Numbered from the stretch's first letter, positions 1 through 14,207 are shown. The stretch: 64,000 bases of DNA from Caballeronia hypogeia (GCF_001544875.2 NZ_FCOA02000027.1:1-64000); one strand, 5' to 3'. Notes: generated by a model from the letters alone, not told the origin. A program made the numbers and translations.

Positions 1-69
1 AGGACCGTGAAACGACTCCACGCCGATGATAGTGCGGATTCCCGTGTGAAAGTAGGTAATCGTCAGGCT
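1..69 (+). rRNA. rrf: 5S ribosomal RNA, 3' part
   Basis: The first bases match the second half of a betaproteobacterial 5S rRNA, including the conserved stretch with GATAGTGCGGATTCCCGTG and the closing GTCAGGC that would pair with the missing 5' end. The 5' half lies upstream of the window, so an rRNA operon ends here. The exact 3' end is judged by eye. Confidence 0.9.
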
Positions 70-85
70 CCTCATGCTTAAAGCA

Positions 86-122
86 GAAAAAGGCCCCAGC
101 TCGTTGAGTTGGGGCCTTTTTG
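86..122 (+). terminator. Rho-independent terminator of the rRNA operon
   Basis: AAAAGGCCCCA and TGGGGCCTTTT form a strong GC-rich stem around a small loop, directly followed by TTTTT. It lies about 20 bases after the 5S rRNA and before an independent promoter for the tRNA-tuf unit. Confidence 0.9.
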
Positions 123-176
123 CTTTTCATCGTACTATAAGTGAGAGCCTCGATTGTTTCGGGACGTAAGAAACGC

Positions 177-205
177 TTGACAAGAGTGTGTTGTTACCCC
201 ATAAT
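177..205 (+). promoter_or_regulatory. sigma70-type promoter of the tRNA-tuf-secE-nusG unit
   Basis: TTGACA at 177-182 and CATAAT at 200-205 are separated by 17 bases, a near-consensus housekeeping promoter. Transcription would begin about 212, a few bases before tRNA-Tyr. It is separated from the rRNA operon by the terminator at 86-122, so it is probably the main promoter for the three tRNAs and tuf. Confidence 0.75.
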
Positions 206-219
206 CGATAGTTCTCTGC

Positions 220-305
220 GGAGGGGTGCCCGAGTGGCTAAAGGGGGCAGACTGTAAATCTGTTGGCTTACGCCTACGTTGGTTCGAATCCAACCTCCTC
301 CACCA
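220..305 (+). tRNA. tRNA-Tyr(GTA)
   Basis: 86-base class II tRNA with a long variable arm. The acceptor stem GGAGGGG pairs with CTCCTCC, the anticodon is GTA, the T loop has GGTTCGAATCC, and CCA is encoded at 303-305. It is the first gene of the Tyr-Gly-Thr-tuf-Trp series typical of Proteobacteria. Confidence 0.97.
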
Positions 306-335
306 GAATTCAAGCGGTAAGGGAATCCAACCCAA

Positions 336-409
336 GCGGGTGTAGCTCAATGGTAGAGCAGAAGCCTTCCAAGCTTACGACGAGGGTTCGATTCCCTTCA
401 CCCGCTCCA
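336..409 (+). tRNA. tRNA-Gly(TCC)
   Basis: 74-base tRNA starting GCGGGTGTAGCTC, anticodon TCC, T arm GGGTTCGATTCCC, and encoded CCA at 407-409. It is 30 bases after tRNA-Tyr and is probably processed from the same transcript. Confidence 0.97.
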
Positions 410-424
410 GTGTCGGTTTGTAGT

Positions 425-499
<75 letters not shown>

Positions 500-560
500 G
501 CTGTTCAGTCTAGTAAGTTGCGCGCGGCGCAAGGTGCGAAAATCCTGTTAGGAGTCGAAA

Positions 561-1751
<1,191 letters not shown>

Positions 1752-1818
1752 GAGCCAGAGATCTTCTCGGTAGTTAGCGGTTTCGGGGTCGGCTAAACCG
1801 GTCGGCCCCAAATGGTTT

Positions 1819-1894
1819 AGGGGTATAGCTCAACTGGCAGAGCGTCGGTCTCCAAAACCGAAGGTTGGGGGTTCGATTCCCTCTGCCCCTGCCA
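1819..1894 (+). tRNA. tRNA-Trp(CCA)
   Basis: 76-base tRNA starting AGGGGTATAGCTC, anticodon CCA, T arm GGGTTCGATTCCC, encoded CCA at 1892-1894. It lies between tuf and secE, 35 bases before the secE start, the same order as in E. coli. Confidence 0.97.
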
Positions 1895-1929
1895 AAATTC
1901 TTGCGCCAAGTGGCGCTGTTTAAGGTGTT

Positions 1930-2310
1930 ATGGCGAATCCTTCCGTCGAAACTGTAAATACTTCCGGCGACAAGTTGATGTTGGTGGCGGGCGTATTGTT
2001 GGTCTTGGCCGGGTTCGTAGGGTTCTTCTGGCTGAATGGCCAAGAGTGGTACGTCCGCGGCGCAGCGCTTGCTGTTGGTGTTATCGCGGGTGTCGCAGTC
2101 GGTCTTTTCTCTGCGCCGGGCAAAGGCTTTATCGCCTTCGCCAAAGACTCGTACAAGGAAGTCCGCAAGGTGGTCTGGCCAACTCGCAAAGAGGCCACGC
2201 AAACAACCTTGGTGGTCTTCGCGTTTGTTCTGATCATGGCCATATTCCTTTGGCTTAGCGATAAGTCGATCGAATGGGTGATTTTCTCGGCGATTCTGGG
2301 TTGGAAATGA
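1930..2310 (+). CDS. secE: Preprotein translocase subunit SecE
   Basis: SecE clamps SecY in the inner-membrane SecYEG protein channel. The 126-residue protein has the three-helix form of Gram-negative SecE: hydrophobic segments near residues 18-38, 42-62 and 96-120, with the conserved amphipathic stretch FAKDSYKEVRKVVWP before the last helix. It is followed after one base by nusG, so the two are co-transcribed and likely translationally coupled. The upstream Shine-Dalgarno is weak (TAAGG at about 1921-1925). Confidence 0.97.
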   Translation: MANPSVETVNTSGDKLMLVAGVLLVLAGFVGFFWLNGQEWYVRGAALAVGVIAGVAVGLFSAPGKGFIAFAKDSYKEVRKVVWPTRKEATQTTLVVFAFVLIMAIFLWLSDKSIEWVIFSAILGWK

Positions 2311-2311
2311 T

Positions 2312-2869
2312 ATGAGCGATACTCCGACATCCCCGAGCGGAAAGCGTTGGTATGTGGTGCACGCCTACTCCGGTATGGAGAAGAGCGTGCAACGCGCGCT
2401 TCAAGAGCGCATCGAACGCGCTGGCATGCAAGATCAATTCGGTCAGATTCTCGTCCCGACCGAAGAGGTGGTGGAAGTAAAAGGCGGTCACAAGTCGGTC
2501 ACTGAGCGTCGTTTCTTCCCGGGCTACGTCCTGGTTGAAATGGAAATGACGGACGAAACCTGGCACCTGGTCAAAAACACGGCCAAGGTTACCGGTTTCG
2601 TTGGCGGTGCCCGCAATCGCCCAAGCCCCATCTCGCCGCGTGAAGTCGAAAAGATCATGTCGCAGATGCAGGAAGGCGTTGAGAAGCCGCGGCCGAAGAC
2701 GCTTTTCGAAGTGGGTGAAATGGTCCGCGTGAAGGAAGGTCCGTTCACGGACTTCAACGGCAACGTCGAAGAAGTGAACTACGAAAAGTCCCGGGTCCGA
2801 GTTTCTGTCACGATTTTCGGGCGCTCGACACCGGTCGAACTCGAGTTCGGTCAGGTCGAAAAGCTTTAA
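2312..2869 (+). CDS. nusG: Transcription termination/antitermination factor NusG
   Basis: NusG binds the RNA polymerase clamp, suppresses pausing and links polymerase to Rho or to the leading ribosome through S10. The 185 residues contain an NGN domain (about 10-120, with KRWYVVHAYSGME near the start) and a KOW domain (about 132-165, with GPFTDFNGNVEEV). The start lies two bases after the secE stop codon. No intrinsic terminator is obvious between nusG and rplK. Confidence 0.98.
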   Translation: MSDTPTSPSGKRWYVVHAYSGMEKSVQRALQERIERAGMQDQFGQILVPTEEVVEVKGGHKSVTERRFFPGYVLVEMEMTDETWHLVKNTAKVTGFVGGARNRPSPISPREVEKIMSQMQEGVEKPRPKTLFEVGEMVRVKEGPFTDFNGNVEEVNYEKSRVRVSVTIFGRSTPVELEFGQVEKL

Positions 2870-2963
2870 TCGAATACATCGCGCGTGGCTTTCGAGCCAT
2901 CGCGCGATTCGCGCTTACGGTCCGCGTTATGACCGTTGAGGAGCGTCAGTACGCGGTAACGCA

Positions 2964-3000
2964 GAACGCGCGCTATCACTCACCGAACGCTCGCGCGTTC
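2964..3000 (+). promoter_or_regulatory. Hairpin in the rplK leader
   Basis: GAACGCGCG at 2964-2972 and CGCGCGTTC at 2992-3000 form a perfect 9-base-pair stem around a 19-base loop, ending 16 bases before the rplK start and just upstream of its ribosome-binding region. In other bacteria L1 represses translation by binding the rplK leader. That this hairpin is the L1 site is an inference from position only. Confidence 0.4.
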
Positions 3001-3016
3001 AGCAGAGGTTTTCAAC

Positions 3017-3448
3017 ATGGCAAAGAAAATCATCGGCTTTATCAAGCTGCAGATTCCTGCAGGTAAAGCCAACCCGTCGCCGCCGGTCGGTCCGGCACTG
3101 GGCCAGCGCGGCCTGAACATCATGGAGTTCTGCAAGGCGTTCAACGCGCAGACTCAGGGCATGGAGCCGGGTCTGCCGGTGCCGGTCGTCATCACGGCAT
3201 TCGCGGACAAGAGCTTCACGTTCATCATGAAGACGCCGCCGGCTACCGTTCTGATCAAGAAGGCAGCCGCTGTGCAGAAGGGTTCGGCAAAGCCGCACAC
3301 CGACAAGGTCGGTAACATCACCCGCGCTCAAGCGGAAGAAATCGCGAAGACCAAGATGCCTGACCTCACGGCAGCTGATCTGGACGCAGCCGTGCGCACG
3401 ATCGCCGGCAGCGCGCGTTCGATGGGCATCACTGTGGAGGGCGTGTAA
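3017..3448 (+). CDS. rplK: 50S ribosomal protein L11
   Basis: L11 forms part of the GTPase-associated centre of the 50S subunit and is needed for factor-dependent GTP hydrolysis and the stringent response. The length of 143 residues and the N-terminus MAKKIIGFIKLQIPAGKANP with PSPPVGPALGQRG match the family throughout. The stop codon abuts the rplA start with no spacer, so expression is coupled. AGAGG lies about 10 bases upstream of the ATG. Confidence 0.99.
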   Translation: MAKKIIGFIKLQIPAGKANPSPPVGPALGQRGLNIMEFCKAFNAQTQGMEPGLPVPVVITAFADKSFTFIMKTPPATVLIKKAAAVQKGSAKPHTDKVGNITRAQAEEIAKTKMPDLTAADLDAAVRTIAGSARSMGITVEGV

Positions 3449-4147
3449 ATGGCTAAGCTTTCTAAGCGCCTTCAGGCATTCGCAAGCAAGGTCGATCGCC
3501 AGAAGCTGTACGCGATCGACGACGCACTGGCTCTCGTGAAGGAATGCGCGAGCGCAAAGTTCGACGAGTCGATCGACGTTGCTGTTCAACTCGGCATTGA
3601 CGCGAAGAAGTCGGACCAGGTCGTTCGTGGTTCCGTGGTTCTGCCGGCTGGTACCGGCAAGTCGGTTCGCGTGGCAGTCTTCGCGCAAGGCGACAAGGCT
3701 GAACAAGCTCGCGCAGCAGGCGCGGATGTGGTCGGCATGGAAGATCTGGCTGAGCAAGTCAAGGCCGGCAACCTGAACTTCGACGTCGTGATCGCATCGC
3801 CGGACACGATGCGCGTGGTCGGTACGCTGGGTCAGATCCTGGGCCCGCGTGGCCTGATGCCGAACCCGAAGGTCGGCACCGTGACGCCGGACGTCGCTCA
3901 AGCTGTGAAGAACGCGAAGGCCGGTCAGGTGCAATTTCGTGTCGACAAGGCCGGTATCATCCACGGCACGATCGGTCGCGCATCGTTCGAGCCGGCATCG
4001 CTGCGTCAGAACCTTTCGGCGCTGATCGAAGCGCTGCAAAAGGCAAAGCCGGCGACGAGCAAGGGCGTGTACCTGCGCAAGATCGCGGTGTCGAGCACGA
4101 TGGGCGTTGGCGTTCGCGTGGATCAAGCCACGCTGGCGCAACAGTAA
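3449..4147 (+). CDS. rplA: 50S ribosomal protein L1
   Basis: L1 forms the mobile stalk near the E site that escorts deacylated tRNA, and in many bacteria it represses its own operon by binding the rplK leader. The 232 residues show the family signature GPRGLMPNPKVGTV. It starts immediately after the rplK stop codon. A 303-base leader separates it from rplJ. Confidence 0.99.
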   Translation: MAKLSKRLQAFASKVDRQKLYAIDDALALVKECASAKFDESIDVAVQLGIDAKKSDQVVRGSVVLPAGTGKSVRVAVFAQGDKAEQARAAGADVVGMEDLAEQVKAGNLNFDVVIASPDTMRVVGTLGQILGPRGLMPNPKVGTVTPDVAQAVKNAKAGQVQFRVDKAGIIHGTIGRASFEPASLRQNLSALIEALQKAKPATSKGVYLRKIAVSSTMGVGVRVDQATLAQQ

Positions 4148-4450
4148 GAATCTTAGGCGCGGTCGAATGGCCGCGTCTCTTAAAGGGCTTTGGGCGGTTG
4201 TTTTGCAGCAAGTCAGCGGAGCAACCGGTTGTCAAAGACCGTTGGTGGCGGTGCAGTAAGCAGGCAGCGCCTTAATTCAAGCCAACGCAGATGGCGAACC
4301 CGAAACAGTTTTGCAGTGGTTGAAGTCGGTTGTCGAACGTCGTGAGACGATTCACCAATCGATCGAAATACTCCTAACAGTCGGACGCCGTTGTTGAACG
4401 TGGTGCATGAGGGTAGTTCGCCCGAGTGCATCGAATCTGGAGGTTTAACC
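4148..4450 (+). promoter_or_regulatory. rplJ leader region
   Basis: 303 bases between rplA and rplJ with no plausible gene. By position this matches the long rplJ leader to which L10 or the L10-L12 complex binds in other bacteria to repress rplJL. I see TTGTCA at 4229-4234 but no convincing -10 element, and an imperfect stem around 4409-4432 just ahead of the GGAGG of rplJ. The regulatory role is inferred. Confidence 0.45.
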
Positions 4451-4948
4451 GTGCCACTGAACAAAGAAGATAAGCAGGCAGTCGTCGCTGAAGTCGCCGC
4501 GCAAGTCGCGAAGGCTCAGACGATGGTGCTCGCTGAGTATCGTGGGATCACGGTTGGCGATCTGACCAAGCTGCGCGCGAAAGCGCGTGAGCAACAAGTG
4601 TATCTCCGCGTGTTGAAGAACACGCTGGCGCGTCGCGCCGTCGAAGGTACGCCGTTCGCTCCGCTGGCTGAGCAGATGACTGGTCCTCTGATCTACGGCA
4701 TCTCGGAAGATGCCATTGCCGCTGCCAAGGTCGTCAACGACTTCGGCAAGAGCAATGACAAGTTGATCATCAAGGCTGGTTCCTACGAAGGCAAAGTGAT
4801 GGACAAGGCAGGCGTGCAAGCGCTGGCCAGCATCCCGAGCCGCGAAGAACTGCTCTCCAAGCTGCTGTTCGTCATGCAGGCTCCTGTTTCCGGCTTTGCG
4901 CGCGCTCTGGCCGCGCTGGCTGAAAAGAAGCAGAGCGAAGCTGCGTAA
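4451..4948 (+). CDS. rplJ: 50S ribosomal protein L10
   Basis: L10 is the base of the ribosomal stalk and anchors L7/L12 dimers. I chose the GTG at 4451 because GGAGG sits at 4440-4444 with good spacing and because the protein then has 165 residues and starts VPLNKEDKQAVVAEV, as in relatives; the frame is open upstream to an ATG at 4391, but that would add residues unlike L10. The C-terminal helix (last 30 residues) is the L7/L12 binding region. rplL follows after 83 bases. Confidence 0.97.
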   Translation: MPLNKEDKQAVVAEVAAQVAKAQTMVLAEYRGITVGDLTKLRAKAREQQVYLRVLKNTLARRAVEGTPFAPLAEQMTGPLIYGISEDAIAAAKVVNDFGKSNDKLIIKAGSYEGKVMDKAGVQALASIPSREELLSKLLFVMQAPVSGFARALAALAEKKQSEAA

Positions 4949-5031
4949 CGACCGCGCTTGGGCGCCAGTCGCTTAAGTTAGGCAAAGCTAGATCGCTAGC
5001 TCGATCCGAATTCAATTTAGGAGTATTTCAA

Positions 5032-5406
5032 ATGGCAATCGCAAAAGAAGACATCCTGGAAGCCGTTGGCTCGATGTCCGTTCTGGAACTGAACGAGCTG
5101 GTCAAGGCGTTCGAAGAGAAGTTTGGCGTGTCGGCAGCTGCTGTTGCAGTCGCTGGCCCGGCAGGCGGCGGCGCTGCTGCTGCTGCTGAAGAGCAAACCG
5201 AGTTCACCGTGAACCTGCTCGAAGCAGGCGCGAACAAGGTTTCCGTCATCAAGGCAGTTCGCGAACTGACGGGTCTCGGCCTGAAGGAAGCGAAGGACCT
5301 GGTTGACGGCGCACCGAAGCCCATCAAGGAAGCGGTGCCCAAGGCTGCTGCTGAAGAAGCGAAGAAGAAGCTGGAAGACGCTGGCGCGAAGGCTGAAATC
5401 AAGTAA
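5032..5406 (+). CDS. rplL: 50S ribosomal protein L7/L12
   Basis: L7/L12 dimers on the stalk recruit translation factors and stimulate their GTPase activity. The 124 residues show the N-terminal dimerisation domain, an Ala/Gly-rich hinge (about 36-56) and the globular C-terminal domain with LTGLGLKEAKDLVDG. AGGAG precedes the ATG by 9 bases. A hairpin with a T-run follows within 25 bases and probably attenuates transcription into rpoBC. Confidence 0.99.
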   Translation: MAIAKEDILEAVGSMSVLELNELVKAFEEKFGVSAAAVAVAGPAGGGAAAAAEEQTEFTVNLLEAGANKVSVIKAVRELTGLGLKEAKDLVDGAPKPIKEAVPKAAAEEAKKKLEDAGAKAEIK

Positions 5407-5426
5407 GTTTCATTGCGCTATGCGAA

Positions 5427-5456
5427 GGCTGGCGGTTTTTACCGCCGGCCTTTTTG
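5427..5456 (+). terminator. Attenuator/terminator between rplL and rpoB
   Basis: GGCTGGCGGT and ACCGCCGGCC pair (one T-G wobble) around TTTT, followed by TTTTTG. By analogy with E. coli, where a partial terminator after rplL lowers rpoBC expression relative to ribosomal protein genes, this is probably a leaky terminator. No promoter I could recognise lies between it and rpoB. Confidence 0.75.
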
Positions 5457-5515
5457 TGCTTTATGGGGACGTCGTTTTGATGCCATTGGGCATGTAAAAA
5501 TGTCTCGATAGAGGC

Positions 5516-5562
5516 CAAAGAAAACACCGCGGAGCGGAAGAAGTTTCCGATTGTTTTCTTTG
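5516..5562 (+). promoter_or_regulatory. Long hairpin in the rplL-rpoB spacer, possible RNase III site
   Basis: CAAAGAAAACA at 5516-5526 is perfectly complementary to TGTTTTCTTTG at 5552-5562, and the enclosed part has an inner stem CGGAA/TTCCG. The RNA would be a long imperfect duplex 213 bases ahead of rpoB. In E. coli the rplL-rpoB spacer carries an RNase III cleavage site; the same role is inferred here. I see nothing else recognisable in the remaining spacer up to 5774. Confidence 0.5.
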
Positions 5563-5774
5563 TCTTCTGAAGCGACTGCAGAAGGCAAGTTTGGTCGGGT
5601 AGCGGGAAACACAGGCATCCGCTGCCGTCAGCCAGCGGTTGGTAGCGGCCAACCACCAAGCTTCTAGATTCGCGCGTCCTCCCCGGACACTCGCGCGGGT
5701 CTCAGTCGGTGAACACCGGGTCGTGACATCGAGGTATCCCGCCTCGGTAACACCCGCCGTGATTCGGAGATCGT

Positions 5775-9881
<4,107 letters not shown>

Positions 9882-9902
9882 TCGGACTACGGAGAGAAAG
9901 CA

Positions 9903-12900
9903 ATGAAAGCTCTGCTCGATCTATTCAAGCAAGTCCAACAAGAAGAAGTTTTTGATGCGATCAAGATCGGCCTCGCGTCGCCTGACAAGATTCGTTCTTG
10001 GTCGTTCGGCGAAGTGAAGAAGCCGGAGACCATCAACTACCGCACGTTCAAGCCGGAGCGGGATGGTCTGTTCTGCGCGAAGATCTTTGGTCCGATCAAG
10101 GACTATGAATGCCTTTGCGGCAAGTACAAGCGCCTGAAGCATCGCGGCGTGATCTGCGAGAAGTGCGGCGTCGAAGTGACGCTGGCGAAGGTGCGTCGTG
10201 AGCGGATGGGCCACATCGAACTGGCCTCGCCGGTCGCGCACATCTGGTTCCTGAAGTCGCTGCCGTCGCGTCTGGGCATGGTGCTCGACATGACGCTGCG
10301 CGACATCGAGCGCGTGCTGTACTTCGAAGCATACGTGGTGATCGATCCGGGCATGACGCCGCTGAAAGCGCGGCAGATCATGACGGAAGAGGATTACTAC
10401 AACAAGGTCGAAGAGTACGGCGACGAATTCCGTGCCGAAATGGGCGCGGAAGGCGTGCGCGAACTGCTGCGCGCGATCAATATCGACGAACAGGTCGAGA
10501 TGCTGCGCACCGAACTCAAGAACACGGGTTCGGAAGCGAAGATCAAGAAGTATGCGAAGCGCCTGAAGGTGCTCGAGGCGTTCCAGCGTTCGGGCATCAA
10601 GCCTGACTGGATGGTGCTCGAAGTGCTGCCGGTGCTGCCGCCGGAACTGCGTCCGCTCGTGCCGCTGGACGGCGGCCGTTTCGCGACGTCGGACCTGAAC
10701 GACCTGTATCGCCGCGTGATCAACCGTAACAACCGGTTGAAGCGTCTGCTCGAACTGAAGGCGCCTGAAATCATCGTCCGCAACGAAAAGCGGATGCTGC
10801 AGGAAGCCGTCGACTCGCTGCTCGACAATGGCCGTCGCGGCAAGGCGATGACCGGCGCGAACAAGCGTCCGCTGAAGTCGCTCGCTGACATGATCAAGGG
10901 TAAGGGCGGTCGTTTCCGTCAGAACCTGCTCGGTAAGCGCGTGGACTACTCGGGCCGTTCGGTGATCGTGGTCGGCCCGACGCTCAAGCTGCATCAGTGC
11001 GGTCTGCCGAAGCTGATGGCGCTCGAACTGTTCAAGCCTTTCATCTTCAACAAGCTGGAAGTGATGGGCGTTGCTACGACCATCAAGGCCGCGAAGAAGG
11101 AAGTCGAGAACCAGACGCCGGTGGTGTGGGACATCTTGGAAGAGGTGATCCGCGAACATCCAGTCATGCTGAACCGCGCGCCTACGCTTCACCGTCTCGG
11201 CATTCAGGCTTTCGAGCCGGTGCTGATCGAAGGTAAGGCGATTCAGCTTCACCCGCTCGTCTGCGCGGCGTTCAACGCCGACTTCGACGGTGACCAGATG
11301 GCCGTTCACGTGCCGCTGTCGCTCGAAGCGCAGATGGAAGCGCGCACGCTCATGCTGGCGTCGAACAACGTCCTGTTCCCGGCGAACGGCGATCCGTCGA
11401 TCGTGCCGTCGCAGGATATCGTGCTGGGCCTGTACTACGCATCGCGTGAAGCGGTGAACGGCAAGGGCGAAGGCATGACGTTCACGGGCGTGTCGGAAGT
11501 GATCCGCGCGTACGAGAACAAGGAAGTCGAGCTGGCTTCGCGCGTCAACGTGCGTATCACCGAAATGGTGGCGAACGAGGACACGAGCGAAGGCGCGCCG
11601 AAGTTCGTGCCGAAGATTTCGCTGTACGCGACGACCGTCGGCCGTTCGATCCTGTCGGAGATTCTGCCGCCGGGTCTGCCGTTCACGGTGCTGAACAAGC
11701 CGCTGAAGAAGAAGCAGATCTCGCAGCTGATCAACACGGCGTTCCGCAAGTGCGGTCTGCGCGAAACGGTGATCTTCGCCGACCAGCTGATGCAGATGGG
11801 TTTCCGTCTTGCAACGCGCGCCGGTATCTCGATCTGCGTGGACGACATGCTCGTGCCGCCGCAGAAAGAGACGATCGTCGGCGACGCCGCGAAGAAGGTG
11901 AAGGAATACGACCGTCAGTACATGTCGGGTCTCGTCACCGCGCAGGAACGCTACAACAACGTGGTCGACATCTGGTCGGCGACGTCGGAAGCGGTCGGCA
12001 AGGCGATGATGGAGCAGCTCGCAACCGAGCCGGTCACGGATCGTGACGGCAACGAAACGAAGCAGGAGTCGTTCAACTCCATCTACATGATGGCTGACTC
12101 GGGCGCGCGTGGTTCCGCGGTGCAGATTCGTCAGCTGGCCGGTATGCGCGGCCTGATGGCGAAGCCGGACGGTTCGATTATCGAAACGCCGATTACCGCG
12201 AACTTCCGCGAAGGCCTGAACGTGTTGCAGTACTTCATCTCCACGCACGGTGCTCGTAAGGGTCTGGCGGATACGGCGTTGAAGACCGCGAACTCGGGTT
12301 ACCTGACGCGTCGTCTCGTGGACGTGACGCAGGATCTGGTCGTCGTCGAAGATGATTGCGGCACGTCGAACGGCGTGGCGATGAAGGCGTTGGTCGAAGG
12401 CGGTGAAGTCGTCGAAGCGCTGCGTGATCGTATTCTCGGTCGCGTCGCGGTGGCGGACGTCGTCAATCCGGAAACGCAGGAAACGATTTACGCTTCGGGC
12501 GACCTGCTCGACGAAGACGCGGTCGAGAAGATCGAAAGCCTCGGCATCGACGAAGTGCGCGTGCGCACGCCGCTCACCTGCGAAACGCGTTATGGCCTGT
12601 GCGCCGCGTGCTACGGCCGCGACCTGGGCCGCGGCTCGCGCGTGAACGTCGGTGAGGCAGTCGGTGTGATCGCTGCTCAGTCGATCGGCGAGCCGGGCAC
12701 GCAGCTGACGATGCGTACGTTCCACATCGGTGGTGCGGCATCGCGTGCGGCGGTGGCTTCGACGGTGGAAGCGAAGTCGAACGGTACGGTGCGCTTCACG
12801 GCCACGATGCGTTATGTCACGAATGCGAAGGGTGAGCAGGTCGTCATCTCGCGTTCGGGCGAGGCGATCATCGCGGACGACTTCGGTCGCGAACGTGAGC

Positions 12901-14150
12901 GTCACAAGGTGCCGTACGGCGCGACGCTGCTGCAGCTCGACGGCGCGCAGATCAAGGCCGGTGCGCAACTGGCACAATGGGATCCGCTGACCCGTCCGAT
13001 CATCACCGAGTGGGGCGGTACGGTGAAGTTCGAAAACGTCGAGGAAGGCGTGACCGTTGCGAAGCAGATCGACGACGTGACCGGTCTTTCGACCCTGGTC
13101 GTGATCGACGTGAAGCGTCGCGGTTCGCAAGCCTCGAAGAGCGTGCGTCCGCAGGTGAAACTGCTCGACGCGAACGGCGAGGAAGTGAAGATCCCGAACA
13201 CCGAGCATTCGGTGCAGATCGGCTTCCAGGTCGGCGCGCTGATCACCGTGAAGGATGGTCAGCAAGTGCAGGTCGGTGAAGTGCTGGCGCGTATCCCGGT
13301 TGAAGCGCAGAAGACGCGTGACATTACCGGCGGTCTGCCGCGCGTGGCCGAACTGTTCGAAGCGCGCTCGCCGAAGGACGCGGGTATTCTCGCGGAAGTC
13401 ACGGGCACGACGTCGTTCGGTAAGGACACGAAGGGCAAGCAGCGTCTCGTCATCACGGACCTCGAGGGCAATCAGCACGAGTTCCTGATCGCGAAGGAAA
13501 AGCAGGTGCTGGTGCACGATGGTCAGGTCGTCAACAAGGGCGAAATGATCGTGGACGGCCCCGCCGATCCGCACGACATCCTGCGTCTGCAGGGTATCGA
13601 GGCGCTGTCGCGCTACATCGTGGACGAAGTGCAGGACGTGTACCGTCTGCAGGGCGTGAAGATCAACGACAAGCACATTGAAGTGATCGTGCGTCAGATG
13701 CTGCGCCGCGTGCAGATTACCGACAACGGTGATACGCGTTTCATCCCTGGCGAACAAGTCGAGCGTTCGGACATGCTCGACGAGAACGACAAGATGATCG
13801 CGGAAGACAAGCGTCCGGCTTCGTATGACAACGTGCTGCTCGGTATCACGAAGGCATCGCTCTCGACCGACTCGTTCATCTCGGCGGCGTCGTTCCAGGA
13901 AACGACGCGCGTGCTGACCGAAGCGGCGATCATGGGCAAGCGCGACGATCTGCGTGGCCTGAAGGAAAACGTGATCGTCGGCCGTCTGATTCCGGCCGGT
14001 ACGGGTCTCGCGTTCCACAAGGCGCGCCGTGCGAAGGAGTCGTCGGATCGCGAGCGTTTCGACCAGATCGCAGCCGAAGAGGCTTTCGATTTCGGTACGC
14101 CGGAAACCCCGGCAGCGGAACAGCAGCAGCCGCATACGACCGGCGAGTAA
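9903..14150 (+). CDS. rpoC: DNA-directed RNA polymerase subunit beta'
   Basis: RpoC carries the catalytic magnesium site: NADFDGDQMAVH near residues 459-470. The N-terminal zinc site has cysteines near 70, 72, 85 and 88 (CLCGKYKRLKHRGVICEKC), and the second zinc site lies near 893-904 (CETRYGLCAACYG region). The length of 1415 residues matches the family. The C-terminal tail is Ala/Gln/Pro-rich. The gene ends the rplKAJL-rpoBC unit and is followed by a strong terminator. Confidence 0.99.
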   Translation: MKALLDLFKQVQQEEVFDAIKIGLASPDKIRSWSFGEVKKPETINYRTFKPERDGLFCAKIFGPIKDYECLCGKYKRLKHRGVICEKCGVEVTLAKVRRERMGHIELASPVAHIWFLKSLPSRLGMVLDMTLRDIERVLYFEAYVVIDPGMTPLKARQIMTEEDYYNKVEEYGDEFRAEMGAEGVRELLRAINIDEQVEMLRTELKNTGSEAKIKKYAKRLKVLEAFQRSGIKPDWMVLEVLPVLPPELRPLVPLDGGRFATSDLNDLYRRVINRNNRLKRLLELKAPEIIVRNEKRMLQEAVDSLLDNGRRGKAMTGANKRPLKSLADMIKGKGGRFRQNLLGKRVDYSGRSVIVVGPTLKLHQCGLPKLMALELFKPFIFNKLEVMGVATTIKAAKKEVENQTPVVWDILEEVIREHPVMLNRAPTLHRLGIQAFEPVLIEGKAIQLHPLVCAAFNADFDGDQMAVHVPLSLEAQMEARTLMLASNNVLFPANGDPSIVPSQDIVLGLYYASREAVNGKGEGMTFTGVSEVIRAYENKEVELASRVNVRITEMVANEDTSEGAPKFVPKISLYATTVGRSILSEILPPGLPFTVLNKPLKKKQISQLINTAFRKCGLRETVIFADQLMQMGFRLATRAGISICVDDMLVPPQKETIVGDAAKKVKEYDRQYMSGLVTAQERYNNVVDIWSATSEAVGKAMMEQLATEPVTDRDGNETKQESFNSIYMMADSGARGSAVQIRQLAGMRGLMAKPDGSIIETPITANFREGLNVLQYFISTHGARKGLADTALKTANSGYLTRRLVDVTQDLVVVEDDCGTSNGVAMKALVEGGEVVEALRDRILGRVAVADVVNPETQETIYASGDLLDEDAVEKIESLGIDEVRVRTPLTCETRYGLCAACYGRDLGRGSRVNVGEAVGVIAAQSIGEPGTQLTMRTFHIGGAASRAAVASTVEAKSNGTVRFTATMRYVTNAKGEQVVISRSGEAIIADDFGRERERHKVPYGATLLQLDGAQIKAGAQLAQWDPLTRPIITEWGGTVKFENVEEGVTVAKQIDDVTGLSTLVVIDVKRRGSQASKSVRPQVKLLDANGEEVKIPNTEHSVQIGFQVGALITVKDGQQVQVGEVLARIPVEAQKTRDITGGLPRVAELFEARSPKDAGILAEVTGTTSFGKDTKGKQRLVITDLEGNQHEFLIAKEKQVLVHDGQVVNKGEMIVDGPADPHDILRLQGIEALSRYIVDEVQDVYRLQGVKINDKHIEVIVRQMLRRVQITDNGDTRFIPGEQVERSDMLDENDKMIAEDKRPASYDNVLLGITKASLSTDSFISAASFQETTRVLTEAAIMGKRDDLRGLKENVIVGRLIPAGTGLAFHKARRAKESSDRERFDQIAAEEAFDFGTPETPAAEQQQPHTTGE

Positions 14151-14176
14151 GCTTCGCTTTGTCGCAGTAGCATCGA

Positions 14177-14207
14177 ACCGCCCGGCCTCGGCTGGGCGGT
14201 TTTTTTT
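14177..14207 (+). terminator. Rho-independent terminator after rpoC
   Basis: AACCGCCCGGC and GCTGGGCGGTT form an 11-base stem (one wobble) around CTCG, followed by an eight-T run. It isolates recQ from the rpoBC transcript. Confidence 0.93.

Noticed and set aside
4229..4257. Possible promoter in the rplJ leader (TTGTCA with TGCAGT)
   Set aside because: The -10 matches the consensus too poorly to support; left as a note in the leader entry.
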